A stretch of 46,206 nucleotides of DNA from JBLNDG01 sp050261415 (GCA_050261415.1 JBLNDG010000259.1:1-46206); one strand, 5' to 3'; positions 7,238 through 15,866 are shown, numbered from the stretch's first letter. The notes: generated by a model from the sequence alone, not told the origin. Made by a program: numbers and translations.

Positions 7238-7775
7238 ATTTGTTATACTTCTTAATCAATTCCCTGACAAATATTATTTGTTCTTTGCTGCCGAAGCATC
7301 TTTTGGGCAGCACAAAAGTCTGGTCTTTTTTATCAATAAATAGTGCAAATCCATGGGAGAATTCCAATATCCTGTACATCTTTTTCCACGAGTATTCCAG
7401 GTTCCAGTTCTCAGGTTCAACTGTAAATTTTTCTTTTGTAATTATAATCTTGATTTCCTTGCCTATGAAATTATGAGTTTTTGCATCCTTATAAGCAAAA
7501 AGAAAAGTGCGCGTAAAGGGTATACTGAACAGAAAAATCACGACCAGGTTTAAGACCACTCCCTTGATTGTCGGGAGGTTCATGCCGGTGGTTGATACTG
7601 CAACATAGATGGAAAAAATTGTGCTCAAGGTATAGATGGTCACAACAAGTACTGATATTCCCGTTATAATCTTGCCCGAAAGCCTAAGATTCAGCAGTGA
7701 CAAATAATATCGGAAATAGTCAAACAGCTTGAGTTTTACTTTGATTTCAAAGCTTTTTTCCTGTGTTTCTGACAC
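7236..7775 (-). CDS. YcxB-like membrane protein
   Basis: The 179-residue protein has a polar N-terminus with FEIKVKLKLFDYFRY, two transmembrane segments (about residues 33-57 and 70-90) and a soluble C-terminal domain. That domain reads IKIIITKEKFTVEPE, then SWKKMYRILEFSHGFALFID, then FVLPKRCF, which is the YcxB C-terminal domain pattern (a small PH-like beta domain). Function is unknown. A ribosome binding site (GGAGGG) precedes the ATG. It is a single gene; the next gene on the other side is divergent. Confidence 0.75.
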   Translation of the reverse strand: MSETQEKSFEIKVKLKLFDYFRYYLSLLNLRLSGKIITGISVLVVTIYTLSTIFSIYVAVSTTGMNLPTIKGVVLNLVVIFLFSIPFTRTFLFAYKDAKTHNFIGKEIKIIITKEKFTVEPENWNLEYSWKKMYRILEFSHGFALFIDKKDQTFVLPKRCFGSKEQIIFVRELIKKYNK

Positions 7776-7962
7776 TGTATCCCTCCTAATATAGGTGCGT
7801 TAAGTTAATTATATTAGATTTCACTGCCAATTAAAAGTCAATCCGGGTCTGTTTCACGTTATATTCAAGCCTCATTGTTCAGCACATTAATTTATGTTGA
7901 AGTTATTGTTTTTATAATTACTGAATAAATTATAATTGAATGAATGAATTTGGAGGTGTAAC

Positions 7963-8733
7963 GTGAGGTTAGCATTAAATAAAAATTACCGTGCCTTGAA
8001 TATAATGCTTGTCGTGCTGGTGGTAGGAATTTCACTGCTCTATACCTATGGGGGCAATACCAGTATATTGGACGTATTCTATAATAACAGCAGGGAACTG
8101 CCTATTTACTGTGTAGATACTCCTGAAAAAAAAATTGCCATTTCCTTTGATGCGGCCTGGGGTGCTGACTATACTGAGGATTTGCTTGCAATACTCAAGA
8201 AGTATAATGTAAAGACAACCTTCTTCCTTGTAGGCTTTTGGGTGGACAATTATCCCGACATGGTGAGAAGGATAGATGAAGAGGGACATGAGATAGGCAA
8301 TCATTCTTCAAAACATCCGAAAATGTCGCAGCTCTCAAAGGAACAGATAATTGATGAACTGACCAAGACGTCAAACAAAATCGAGGCTATAACCAACAAA
8401 AAAGTGAAGGTATTCCGTCCGCCCTTCGGGGATTACAACAACAGGCTTATAGAAACCTCAAGAGAGCTGGGCTTGCAGGTGATACAATGGGATGTAGATT
8501 CCCTTGATTACAAGGATTACGGTACTGATGCAATAGTGAAGCGGGTGCTTTCACGGGTCAAGAACGGCTCCATTGTGCTTTTCCATAATAATGCCACTTA
8601 TACGGCGAAGGCGCTTCCTGTGATTATAGAAAAGCTGCAGGAGGAGGGGTATCAGATAGTACCTGTGTCGGAACTGATTTATAAGGAGAACTATTACATA
8701 GACCACACCGGAATGCAGAAGCTATTAAGATAA
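7963..8733 (+). CDS. pdaB: PdaB-like spore polysaccharide deacetylase
   Basis: This is a NodB-type polysaccharide deacetylase of 256 residues with an N-terminal membrane anchor (about 12-29). Motif 1 is SFDAAWG (61-67), which fits the FDxxWG form seen in the sporulation protein PdaB rather than the usual TFDDG, so the second metal-binding Asp is absent. Motif 2 has His114 and His118 (NHSSKHP), motif 3 is RPPFG (152-156), then WDVDSLDY and LFHNN (206-210). PdaB acts late in spore formation and is needed to keep the cortex stable. The start is GTG, with GGAGGT five bases ahead. Confidence 0.8.
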   Translation: MRLALNKNYRALNIMLVVLVVGISLLYTYGGNTSILDVFYNNSRELPIYCVDTPEKKIAISFDAAWGADYTEDLLAILKKYNVKTTFFLVGFWVDNYPDMVRRIDEEGHEIGNHSSKHPKMSQLSKEQIIDELTKTSNKIEAITNKKVKVFRPPFGDYNNRLIETSRELGLQVIQWDVDSLDYKDYGTDAIVKRVLSRVKNGSIVLFHNNATYTAKALPVIIEKLQEEGYQIVPVSELIYKENYYIDHTGMQKLLR

Positions 8734-8735
8734 GA

Positions 8736-8768
8736 GAACAGCCATGTATAATTTATACATGGCTGTTC
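8736..8768. terminator. bidirectional hairpin between convergent genes
   Basis: A perfect 15-bp stem, GAACAGCCATGTATA with its complement, has a 3-base loop. It lies between the 3' ends of pdaB and the flavin oxidoreductase gene. The T tract is weak on both sides, but the position suits a shared terminator. Confidence 0.75.
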
Positions 8769-8775
8769 CATTGTA

Positions 8776-9834
8776 TTATATAAAGTTTACACTGTACCTC
8801 GGACACTTCTTCCCATCCTTGAACCACGAGCATTTGGGGCATTTGAGGCATTCTACAATCGGTTCGCCTTCCCTCGCATGCTTTGTCCAGTTGTGGTCGG
8901 CCATTTGTCCCTTACCTATAGCTGTAAAATCCGCCGTTCTGTTTTCTACGAGGTATGCGGCATTTTCAGGGGTCCTTATTCCATTTACAACAATCACCGG
9001 TATATTTACATGCTTTTTAATTTCGGTCCCCATATATACAATCCAATTATTCGGGAAGCCTTCCGGAGGCTGTGGGAGTTCAGGACCGGCAATACCTGCT
9101 GAAACATGCAGCAGATCTACCCCTGCCTTTTCTAGTATCTTGGCAATTTGTATGCCGTCATCCAGGGTTGGTTCATTGCCGCCCATTCTGTAGCCAATTA
9201 TAAAATCGCTTCTTACTTCTTTTTTGATTCCTTCAATTATTTCCAATGCAAATCTTGCCCTGTTCGGGAGGCTGCCGCCGTACTCATCAGTTCTTCTATT
9301 TGCAATTGGGGACATGAACTGGTCTATCAGGTATTCATGGGCTCCATGCAGTTCGATACCATCAAATCCGGCTTTTTCAGCCCTTTTTGCAGCCTCAACA
9401 AAGTCTTTCTGAATACCCTTTATCTCTTCAACAGTCAGAGCACGGGCATTTACCTTATCTGTCAGCATTTCCGAAGGGGCAGCAGACTGATCTATTACTG
9501 ACTTGGGGGTTTTGTAACCTGCATGGTGTATTTGCACCAAAACAACTGCACCATGCTTGTGGCAGGCATCAACAATTCTTCTCAGACCATCCAGCTGTTC
9601 ATCCGACCAGATACCAAGCTGGGTGTCTGCCAGCCTTCCATCTTTGTTCACACAGGTTGCTTCCTGTATCACTAGGCCTGTGCCGCTTTTGGCTATAGTT
9701 TCATAATGCCTGATATGCCCTTTTGTAACTAAACCGTTGTCCTCTGCCCAACCAAAGCATACCATTGGTGGCAGCACGATTCGGTTCTTTATATTTCTAC
9801 CTTTGATTGTAATACCTGAAAAAAGCTTGTTCAT
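8776..9834 (-). CDS. NADH:flavin oxidoreductase (Old Yellow Enzyme family)
   Basis: The 352-residue TIM-barrel flavoenzyme has typical segments: IKNRIVLPPMV, VQIHHAGYKT, GFDGIELHGAHEYLIDQF, then RTDEYGGSLPNRARF. These are FMN-binding and substrate-pocket features of the YqjM/OYE group. Near the C-terminus Cys 329, 332, 335 and 344 (CxxCxxC then eight residues then C) could bind a metal or an iron-sulfur cluster, as in the 2,4-dienoyl-CoA reductase subgroup, but the second nucleotide-binding half of that subgroup is absent. Substrate is unknown. GAAAGGAGAT sits eight to nine bases before the chosen ATG; an in-frame ATG 18 bases upstream precedes this site. Confidence 0.85.
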   Translation of the reverse strand: MNKLFSGITIKGRNIKNRIVLPPMVCFGWAEDNGLVTKGHIRHYETIAKSGTGLVIQEATCVNKDGRLADTQLGIWSDEQLDGLRRIVDACHKHGAVVLVQIHHAGYKTPKSVIDQSAAPSEMLTDKVNARALTVEEIKGIQKDFVEAAKRAEKAGFDGIELHGAHEYLIDQFMSPIANRRTDEYGGSLPNRARFALEIIEGIKKEVRSDFIIGYRMGGNEPTLDDGIQIAKILEKAGVDLLHVSAGIAGPELPQPPEGFPNNWIVYMGTEIKKHVNIPVIVVNGIRTPENAAYLVENRTADFTAIGKGQMADHNWTKHAREGEPIVECLKCPKCSWFKDGKKCPRYSVNFI

Positions 9835-10032
9835 ATTCTGATCTCCTTTCACTACCTGAATATATTTTGCCTTTTTTCCGTGTAAATTTCAATATATTTA
9901 TAATAGTAGCAGCCATGTACAGCTAGGAATACTTTGGTGTACATACCATTATGATTCATGGTATTATGAATAATATGGCGTAAAGTGTTAATGCTGTATA
10001 TTTGGGACAATTATGAATTATGGAGGAATACG

Positions 10033-11205
10033 ATGTCAACTATTGAGCTTGTAGCACCGTGTAATTTTGCTGTGGAGTCAATACTTTCAAGGGAAATAAA
10101 GAACCTTGGCTATGAGGTGTCAAAGGTCGAAGACGGAAGAGTGACCTTTATAACCGACGAGTCCGGCATATGCAAGTCGAACCTGTGGTTGAGGACAGCA
10201 GAGAGAGTTCTTGTAAAAATAGGGGAGTTTGAGGCTGTCACTTTTGAGGAGCTTTTTGAAAATACCAAAAGGATAAAATGGAGTGACTGGATACCTAAGG
10301 ATGCGGAATTTCCTGTTGCGAAGGCTTCCTCAATCAAGTCCAAGCTTTTCAGTGCTTCCGACATACAGTCCATTGTGAAGAAGGCTGTTGTGGAAAGCCT
10401 AAAAACCAGGTATAAGGTTCAATGGTTTGAAGAATCAGGTGAAAAATATCCAATTCATGTTTTCATCAATAAGGACAGAGTATCTCTTTACCTGGACACC
10501 AGCGGGCTATCCCTCCACAAAAGGGGCTACAGGGAAATTTCAAATGCAGCACCGATTAAGGAAACACTTGCAGCTGCCATGGTGCTCCTGACTCCTTGGA
10601 GAGCGGGCAGAACCTTTGTAGACCCTTTCTGCGGCTCCGGCACTATACCTATAGAAGCAGCCATGATAGGCCTTAACATGGCACCTGGGCTCAATAGGAG
10701 CTTCATATCGGAAAAATGGAGATGGGTGGGTTCAAAGCTGTGGAATACTGCGAAGGAAGAGGCGAAGCACTTACAAAACAGTGAAACGGAGCTCAGTGTC
10801 CAGGGCTATGATATTGATGAGGGAGTGCTCAAAATAGCAAGAAGGAACGCAAGTATTGCGGGGCTGGAAAACAAGCTGCATTTTCAGCGCAGGGATGTCA
10901 AAGAGCTGAGCAGTAAGGACAGCTACGGCTTTATCGTTACGAATCCGCCGTATGGGGAAAGACTATCTGATCTCAAGGCCGTTGAAAAACTCTATAAGGA
11001 TATGGACAAGGCTTTTTCAAGGCTTGATACATGGTCCTTCTACATAATAACCTCTCATGAGGAGTTTGAAAGGTTTTTTGGAAGGAAGGCCGATAAGAAG
11101 AGAAAACTGTATAATGGTATGCTAAGGACGGATTTTTACCAGTTTTATGGGCCAAAACCCCCAAGAAGAATTCATGTTGAAGAGGATACTTTGTCAACAA
11201 TATGA
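10033..11205 (+). CDS. THUMP-domain class I rRNA methyltransferase (RlmL/YpsC type)
   Basis: The product has 390 residues: an N-terminal ferredoxin-like/THUMP region (about 1-155), then a Rossmann methyltransferase with VDPFCGSGTIPIEAA as motif I and TNPPYGERL as the N6/N2-type catalytic motif IV. This matches RlmL-N/YpsC, which makes N2-methylguanosine in 23S rRNA. The exact nucleotide cannot be read from sequence. I chose the ATG with GGAGGA five bases ahead; an upstream ATG adds 16 residues that look untranslated. A 63-residue protein follows after 34 bases. Confidence 0.85.
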   Translation: MSTIELVAPCNFAVESILSREIKNLGYEVSKVEDGRVTFITDESGICKSNLWLRTAERVLVKIGEFEAVTFEELFENTKRIKWSDWIPKDAEFPVAKASSIKSKLFSASDIQSIVKKAVVESLKTRYKVQWFEESGEKYPIHVFINKDRVSLYLDTSGLSLHKRGYREISNAAPIKETLAAAMVLLTPWRAGRTFVDPFCGSGTIPIEAAMIGLNMAPGLNRSFISEKWRWVGSKLWNTAKEEAKHLQNSETELSVQGYDIDEGVLKIARRNASIAGLENKLHFQRRDVKELSSKDSYGFIVTNPPYGERLSDLKAVEKLYKDMDKAFSRLDTWSFYIITSHEEFERFFGRKADKKRKLYNGMLRTDFYQFYGPKPPRRIHVEEDTLSTI

Positions 11206-11239
11206 TTTCCTTAATATAATGTATTAAGGGGGTGTAAGC

Positions 11240-11431
11240 ATGGATAGGAGGTTTCTCAAACCAGTTAGATGGCTGCTGCTTTTTGAGGCATTATTTGCGG
11301 GAACATCATCAATGTCAAGAATTTTTAAAGAAACCGAGATTGAATTGGAGGACACGTTGAATCATGTTCCGAAAATGGATACAATAAAAAAATATGTCAA
11401 TGCAAACAACTTCAAAGATTGGAAATTCTGA
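11240..11431 (+). CDS. small protein of unknown function
   Basis: A 63-residue frame starts 34 bases after the rRNA methyltransferase gene with AAGGGGGTG before its ATG. The N-terminal third is hydrophobic (VRWLLLFEALFAGTSS) and the rest is charged, with ETEIELEDTLNHV and KKYVNANNF. It may be a peripheral or weakly anchored membrane protein. I recognise no family. It may share the methyltransferase transcript. Confidence 0.45.
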   Translation: MDRRFLKPVRWLLLFEALFAGTSSMSRIFKETEIELEDTLNHVPKMDTIKKYVNANNFKDWKF

Positions 11432-11537
11432 GGCCGGTTTGCGCATTAGTATTAACAGATAATAATTAAAAACTATAATCGTTTTATGTCCGTATGTACA
11501 TAAAATGAGTTTTATAGGTTAAAGCTAATATATATAG

Positions 11538-11655
11538 TACGGCGCAGGGAACGAATAACACTGAAGACACTGAAATCCGCTGAATACACGGCAGCAAGAA
11601 TAATAATTAACCGTGTGATTCCGTGGAATATCCGTGTGTACCGTGGTTACCGTAC
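11538..11655. repeat. fold-back intergenic repeat, copy A
   Basis: The element is bounded by GTACGG (11538-11543) and CCGTAC (11650-11655). The left half contains GCAGGGAACGAATAACACTG, then AAGACACTGAAATCC. The right half contains CCGTGTGATTCCGTGGAA and TCCGTGTGTACCGTGG, which is roughly the reverse complement. The left 50 bases match the element at 24142 almost base for base. It fills most of a 394-base gap; otherwise this gap shows nothing but AT-rich sequence. It resembles a short non-autonomous repeat or a REP-like element. Confidence 0.7.
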
Positions 11656-11825
11656 TTGTGCCCATAAGGAATACATGAGCTTAAAATATACTTTGAATTC
11701 ATTGCGATTTGTTTGATGATTTGCGGGTTTTCTTCAAGTTAAGAATACAGGCAAATCTTAATTTTTCTTAAGAAGAATTTTCCCCATGTTAAAAACTTGT
11801 ACATATAAACATAGGAGTTGGTAAG

Positions 11826-13244
11826 ATGTACGTGGACAGTCTCGGAAATGTCGGAGTTACAGCGAACCCCCAGAAGGTAAGACCCGGAATGATATACGTA
11901 GATATATCCAACAGCAGGAACCGGAGAGAAATATACAAGGCTTACATGAACGGTGCATCTTTGATATATACCCAGCAAAACGTATCCGACCCTGACCTGC
12001 CCGTTGTCAAGGTGAATAATCCTCAAGAAACGCTTGTTACACTGCTTGAACGTTTTTTTGTAAAACCTGAGAATCTTACAAGACTTGTTGCCGTACTTGG
12101 AAATGATGATAGAAGCGTGCTGTTGGAAATGATAGAAAGCATTCTATATGGGAACAGGCATTTGAAAAGTGACGGGTTAAAGGGTTCGGAGCACATCCCC
12201 TATACGGGTAAACCGGATATAGAGGAAATTTTTGCAAGGTTTTCGGACTTGACTATGGGGGCAAACAGTGCCATTCCGGTGGCTTTAAGCACCAATCCCA
12301 AAATCCTGAATTACTTCAAGAGCTTTAACTTTGATAGTGCAATTATTACAGATATAGGACTATCAGAATACTCCGGTGAAAATCACAAGAATATCAAAAT
12401 GGTGAAAGAGTTCTTATCAAAAATAATTGATAAAAAGACCATTATTATAAATAACGATGAGCCTTATGCAATAAAGGCCGTTGAACTGTGCAACGAGATT
12501 ATTCCAATAACCTATGGTTTAAACAAGAAAGCTGCTGTTACAGCTTCAAGCATAGACATTGATGAAATGACCCGTTTTAACTACTGTGTGCAGAGAAGCT
12601 TCCGCACAAGGAGCGGCAAGCTCATTGAACCCTTTGAAATGCCAATTGCTATGAGAACCATTGGGAATCATAATATATATAATGCGCTTGCTGCAATCAC
12701 CTGCGGGCTATATTACGACACAGACATGAACAGGATCAAAAATTCTGTTGGAGAGTACAGTGTACCGGAAAGGCATTTTGAGAAAATCTTTGAAAGAGGC
12801 TTCACAATAATAGATAATTATTGTGATACTCCGCCGGATTTTAAGGCCGCCTTTGAATCAATCCAGATTCTTAGTTATGAAAACCTGTACCTTGTGATAT
12901 CGGTAAATCAGGATTCAAATATGCATATACAAAGGGACAAAGTCCAGATGATTTCAGAATGGGCAAAGATGTTGAAGTGCAGGGAGGTAATCCTGACGAG
13001 CTGTATGGACGGGGATAAGGGGATTGAGGAATTCCCTTTGAAGAATATCCGAATATATAAGAGGGTACTTAAGGAGCATAATATTCTATTCAGGTACTAT
13101 CATCTGCTTCAACACTCCCTGGAGCACGCGCTCAGTAATATAAAAAAGGGCGATCTGCTTATCCTGTTGGGCGGTGACGAGATGAATAAGGCCAAGAAGC
13201 TGGTAAAACACTACTTAAACTCAACAGAGTATGTTAAACACTGA
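11826..13244 (+). CDS. Mur-ligase-like protein with degraded ATP site
   Basis: The 472-residue protein follows the MurE domain order: an N-terminal domain with VTANPQKVRPGMIYVDI and GASLIYTQQ, a central domain and a C-terminal domain with VPERHFEKIF, IIDNYCDTPPDF (328-339) and LLILLGGDEMNKAKKL. INNDEPYA and GNHNIYNALAA (280-290) are intact family signatures. The ATP loop, normally GTNGKTT, reads GNDDRS here (92-97), and the DYAHTP motif has become NYCDTP. It therefore probably does not ligate amino acids to UDP-MurNAc peptides in the normal way. The role may be regulatory or structural. A strong terminator follows. Confidence 0.75.
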   Translation: MYVDSLGNVGVTANPQKVRPGMIYVDISNSRNRREIYKAYMNGASLIYTQQNVSDPDLPVVKVNNPQETLVTLLERFFVKPENLTRLVAVLGNDDRSVLLEMIESILYGNRHLKSDGLKGSEHIPYTGKPDIEEIFARFSDLTMGANSAIPVALSTNPKILNYFKSFNFDSAIITDIGLSEYSGENHKNIKMVKEFLSKIIDKKTIIINNDEPYAIKAVELCNEIIPITYGLNKKAAVTASSIDIDEMTRFNYCVQRSFRTRSGKLIEPFEMPIAMRTIGNHNIYNALAAITCGLYYDTDMNRIKNSVGEYSVPERHFEKIFERGFTIIDNYCDTPPDFKAAFESIQILSYENLYLVISVNQDSNMHIQRDKVQMISEWAKMLKCREVILTSCMDGDKGIEEFPLKNIRIYKRVLKEHNILFRYYHLLQHSLEHALSNIKKGDLLILLGGDEMNKAKKLVKHYLNSTEYVKH

Positions 13245-13248
13245 ATTA

Positions 13249-13297
13249 ATCCGGACAATTTCCGCATATTGGCGGGGTGTCTGGATTTTTTTATTTA
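13249..13297 (+). terminator. intrinsic terminator of the Mur-ligase-like gene
   Basis: ATCCGGACA (13249-13257) pairs with TGTCTGGAT (13278-13286) with one G-U pair, with an inner CCGC/GCGG pairing, and is followed by TTTTTTTATTT. Confidence 0.85.
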
Positions 13298-13393
13298 ATA
13301 TTTATTGATTAAATCATAATATGGTTTTTTCATGAATATGTATACTGTAGGTTAAACCCCGAAACACACAAGAACAAAGAAGGGAGTGGGCTT

Positions 13394-14056
13394 ATGGCTG
13401 ATAAGGTTATTGAAAGTAATGTCGTTACTGTTTACGGGACAGTAACCGCTAAACCAGAGTTTAGCCATGAAATGTATGGTGAGGGTTTTTATACGGTATA
13501 CCTGGAGGTCCCAAGATTGAGCGATATCTCAGATATGCTTCCCGTTACAATATCAGAGAGGCTGGTGCTGGGACTTAATATTGATATTGGTTCAAGACTT
13601 TTAGTTGAGGGGCAGTTGAGATCCTACAACAAGTACCAGGAAGGCAGCAATAAGCTGATACTTACAGTTTTTGCACGGAATCTGAAAATAGCTGACCAGG
13701 AGGTGAAAAATCCGAATCAGATATATCTTGATGGGTTCATATGCAAAAGGCCGGTTTACAGAACGACCCCCTTTGGCAGGGAAATCACCGACATGCTGCT
13801 TGCCGTAAACAGGCCGTACAACAAGTCCGATTATATACCATGCATCGCATGGGGCAGAAATGCCAGATATTCTGAAAACCTGCAGGTCGGTGACAGGATA
13901 AGAATATGGGGGAGGATACAAAGCCGAAATTACCAGAAGAAAGTTTCCGAAGAGCAGGTCATAACCAGAACCGCTTATGAAGTCTCAATATCCAAAATGG
14001 AGGTTTATGATAGGGAGAACGAGTGCCGCGAAGAAGTAGAAATAGAAGGGGAGTAA
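13394..14056 (+). CDS. SSB-like protein with two OB folds
   Basis: The 220-residue protein contains two successive OB-type domains of the single-stranded DNA-binding family. The first (about 5-105) has VTVYGTVTAKPEF, GFYTVYLEVPRL and LLVEGQLRSYN. The second (about 112-205) has IYLDGFICKRPVYRTTPFGR, ITDMLLAVNRP, YIPCIAWGRNA and GDRIRIWGRIQSRNY, which is much closer to classical SSB. A short acidic tail (ECREEVEIEGE) follows, although without the classical DDDIPF end. The canonical SSB gene usually lies with rpsF-rpsR, so this is probably a second, specialised copy. GAAGGGAGTGG is the ribosome binding site. Confidence 0.75.
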   Translation: MADKVIESNVVTVYGTVTAKPEFSHEMYGEGFYTVYLEVPRLSDISDMLPVTISERLVLGLNIDIGSRLLVEGQLRSYNKYQEGSNKLILTVFARNLKIADQEVKNPNQIYLDGFICKRPVYRTTPFGREITDMLLAVNRPYNKSDYIPCIAWGRNARYSENLQVGDRIRIWGRIQSRNYQKKVSEEQVITRTAYEVSISKMEVYDRENECREEVEIEGE

Positions 14057-14060
14057 GTAT

Positions 14061-14095
14061 AAAAGCGCAGATGCCGAGGCAATGCGCTTTTAAAA
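14061..14095 (+). terminator. hairpin after the double-OB gene
   Basis: AAAAGCGCA (14061-14069) pairs with TGCGCTTTT (14083-14091), with an inner GCC/GGC pairing. The T tract is short, so it may be a weak terminator. Confidence 0.65.
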
Positions 14096-14193
14096 TTGTA
14101 TTCCATTTAAGCTTAAAATATGTAATAATAAAATATGACAATTACATAATCCGTATTTGAAGAGAGCTTTTACAATAGGAAAGGATGGATTTT

Positions 14194-14730
14194 ATGAAGC
14201 TTGAGAAGGGTCTTATACAAGTATATACAGGGGATGGCAAAGGAAAGACTACTGCTGCACTTGGACAAGGTCTCAGGTCTTGCGGCAGAGGCTTGACTGT
14301 TTATATGGTACAGTTCCTGAAAGGTGGAGACACCGGTGAACTGCATAGCATTGAGAAGCTTAAGCCGCTTTTTAACATATTCAGGTTTGAAAAGGAGAGG
14401 GGATTCTTCTGGACTTTGAATGAAGAGGAAAAGCGCGAGCTTAAAGAGGATATTGACAAGGGCTTTGAATTTATAAAAAAGGTTATGAAAAATAGAGAAT
14501 GCGATATACTCATAATAGATGAATTGCTTGGTGTATTGGGAAATAAGCTTTTGAGAGTTGAGGATGTAGTTGAAGTGCTAAAATCAAAACCAGACAACAT
14601 GGAAGTAATAATTACGGGCAGGAATGCACCAAAGGAAATCGTAGATATGGCGGACCTGGTAACAGAGATGAAGGAAATCAAGCACTATTTCAATGAAGGT
14701 ATGTATGCAAGGGAAGGAATTGAATCGTAG
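14194..14730 (+). CDS. cob(I)yrinic acid a,c-diamide adenosyltransferase (CobA/BtuR/CobO type)
   Basis: This enzyme adds the 5'-deoxyadenosyl group to corrinoids to make the adenosylcobalamin form. The 178-residue protein has the P-loop GDGKGKTTAALG (about 13-24), VYMVQFLKGG, and the Walker B-like CDILIIDELLGVL, followed by VIITGRNAP, all typical of the CobA/BtuR family. I chose the ATG about nine bases after AGGAAAGG; the ATG nine bases upstream overlaps that site. No other cobalamin genes are in the window, so the enzyme probably serves salvage. A membrane-protein gene follows after 25 bases. Confidence 0.9.
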   Translation: MKLEKGLIQVYTGDGKGKTTAALGQGLRSCGRGLTVYMVQFLKGGDTGELHSIEKLKPLFNIFRFEKERGFFWTLNEEEKRELKEDIDKGFEFIKKVMKNRECDILIIDELLGVLGNKLLRVEDVVEVLKSKPDNMEVIITGRNAPKEIVDMADLVTEMKEIKHYFNEGMYAREGIES

Positions 14731-14755
14731 AAAAATGGCAAAGAGGGGATTATAT

Positions 14756-15628
14756 GTGAAGGCTGTAGAAAGAATATATGAAAGCAAGCTAAGGTATGTT
14801 GCCATGTTTCTAATGATTTTACTGGGGGGAGTTATCGGCGGCATATCCTTCAACGTATTTTTGATACCGCACAAGCTCTTAAGCGGAGGGGTAAGCGGTA
14901 TTGCGCTCATACTGAATTATTTGTTTGGGCTTAACCCCGGGGTACTCCTGTTTGTGATGAATATCCCGGTGTTTCTTCTGGGATACAAGTTCGTTGACAA
15001 GGAGTTCATTATACTCAGCCTTATAGGAATGACGGCGTTTTCCGTGTCTATAGATGTTTTCTCCTTTTTAAGGCACATCATTTATATAGATGACATATTG
15101 CTTTCCTGCCTTTATGGCGGAGTATTGAACGGAATAGGTATGGGAATTGTGTTCAGGAACAGGGCATCCCAAGGCGGCATCGACATAATTGCGGTAATTG
15201 CGAAGAAGTATTTTTCCATGAATCTTGGAAGTACATCCATGATGATAAATTTTGTGATTGTGGCAATAGGGTCTCTCTTTTACGGGCTTAAGCCGGCTAT
15301 GTACACGCTGGTTTCAATGTATGTGTCTTCAACAGTACTTGACAAGGTGCAGCAGGGCTTTGGCAGAAGCAAATCCATAATGATAATAACCGATAAGGAA
15401 CAGCAGGTTGCAGATGAAATCCTGAGAAAACTCGATAGAGGAGTTACATATCTCGAGGGCGAAGGGGCATACACGGGCAATCAGAAAAGGGTTATATACT
15501 GCATCGTTACTCTTAACCAGCTGGCAAAGCTCAAGCAGATAGTAAAGGAGATAGATGGCAAGGCCTTCATGGCGGTCAGTGATACGGCAGAAGTGCTGGG
15601 ACACGGGTTTGCAAACAGGGGTATTTAA
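14756..15628 (+). CDS. YitT-family membrane protein (DUF161/DUF2179)
   Basis: The protein has five or six transmembrane segments in the first 205 residues, with the family segments FNVFLIPHKLLSGGVSGIA and GIVFRNRASQGGIDIIAVI. A soluble C-terminal domain of about 80 residues (SIMIITDKEQQVADEIL, then RGVTYLEGEGAYTG, then VIYCIVTLNQLAKLK) is the DUF2179 domain. The function of YitT proteins is not established. GAGGGG lies seven bases before the GTG chosen as start; an ATG seven codons upstream lacks a binding site. It is probably co-transcribed with the adenosyltransferase. Confidence 0.8.
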   Translation: MKAVERIYESKLRYVAMFLMILLGGVIGGISFNVFLIPHKLLSGGVSGIALILNYLFGLNPGVLLFVMNIPVFLLGYKFVDKEFIILSLIGMTAFSVSIDVFSFLRHIIYIDDILLSCLYGGVLNGIGMGIVFRNRASQGGIDIIAVIAKKYFSMNLGSTSMMINFVIVAIGSLFYGLKPAMYTLVSMYVSSTVLDKVQQGFGRSKSIMIITDKEQQVADEILRKLDRGVTYLEGEGAYTGNQKRVIYCIVTLNQLAKLKQIVKEIDGKAFMAVSDTAEVLGHGFANRGI

Positions 15629-15652
15629 TAGACAATAGCTATCCGAAAAATG

Positions 15653-15866
15653 AATGGTATGTATAACAGGGCATTCTTTATGCAGTTTGGTAACAGGTCT
15701 TTGAATCTACTTTCGCTAAAAAATCACGTGAAGCTGGCACGGATGCCAGCTTAGGCGTTACAGCGCAGCGTAGGTCACGGATGACCGTTTAACGCTGATA
15801 GGATTTTTCGAAAGTAGAGCATTAGACCTGTCAAACTCATAAATATGCTTCGGTATACATACCATT
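15653..15866. repeat. large nested inverted repeat between convergent genes
   Basis: Several pairs of arms nest around one centre. AATGGTATGTATA (15653-15665) pairs with 15854-15866. ACAGGTCT pairs with AGACCTGT, and CTACTTTCG (15707-15715) with CGAAAGTAG. Inside are two small hairpins that share the core CACGGATG: AGCTGGCA-CGGA-TGCCAGCT and GGTCA-CGGA-TGACC. GGCGTTA and TAACGCT frame the second of these. It occupies nearly the whole gap between the 3' ends of the YitT gene and lysC, so it may also end both transcripts. It looks like a small structured or mobile fold-back element. Confidence 0.7.

Noticed and set aside
8744..9193. Plus-strand frames inside the flavin oxidoreductase gene
   Set aside because: The minus strand encodes an unmistakable flavoenzyme over the same bases.
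9985..10032. Upstream extension of the RlmL-like protein by 16 residues
   Set aside because: No binding site precedes this ATG, whereas GGAGGA is correctly placed before the internal one.
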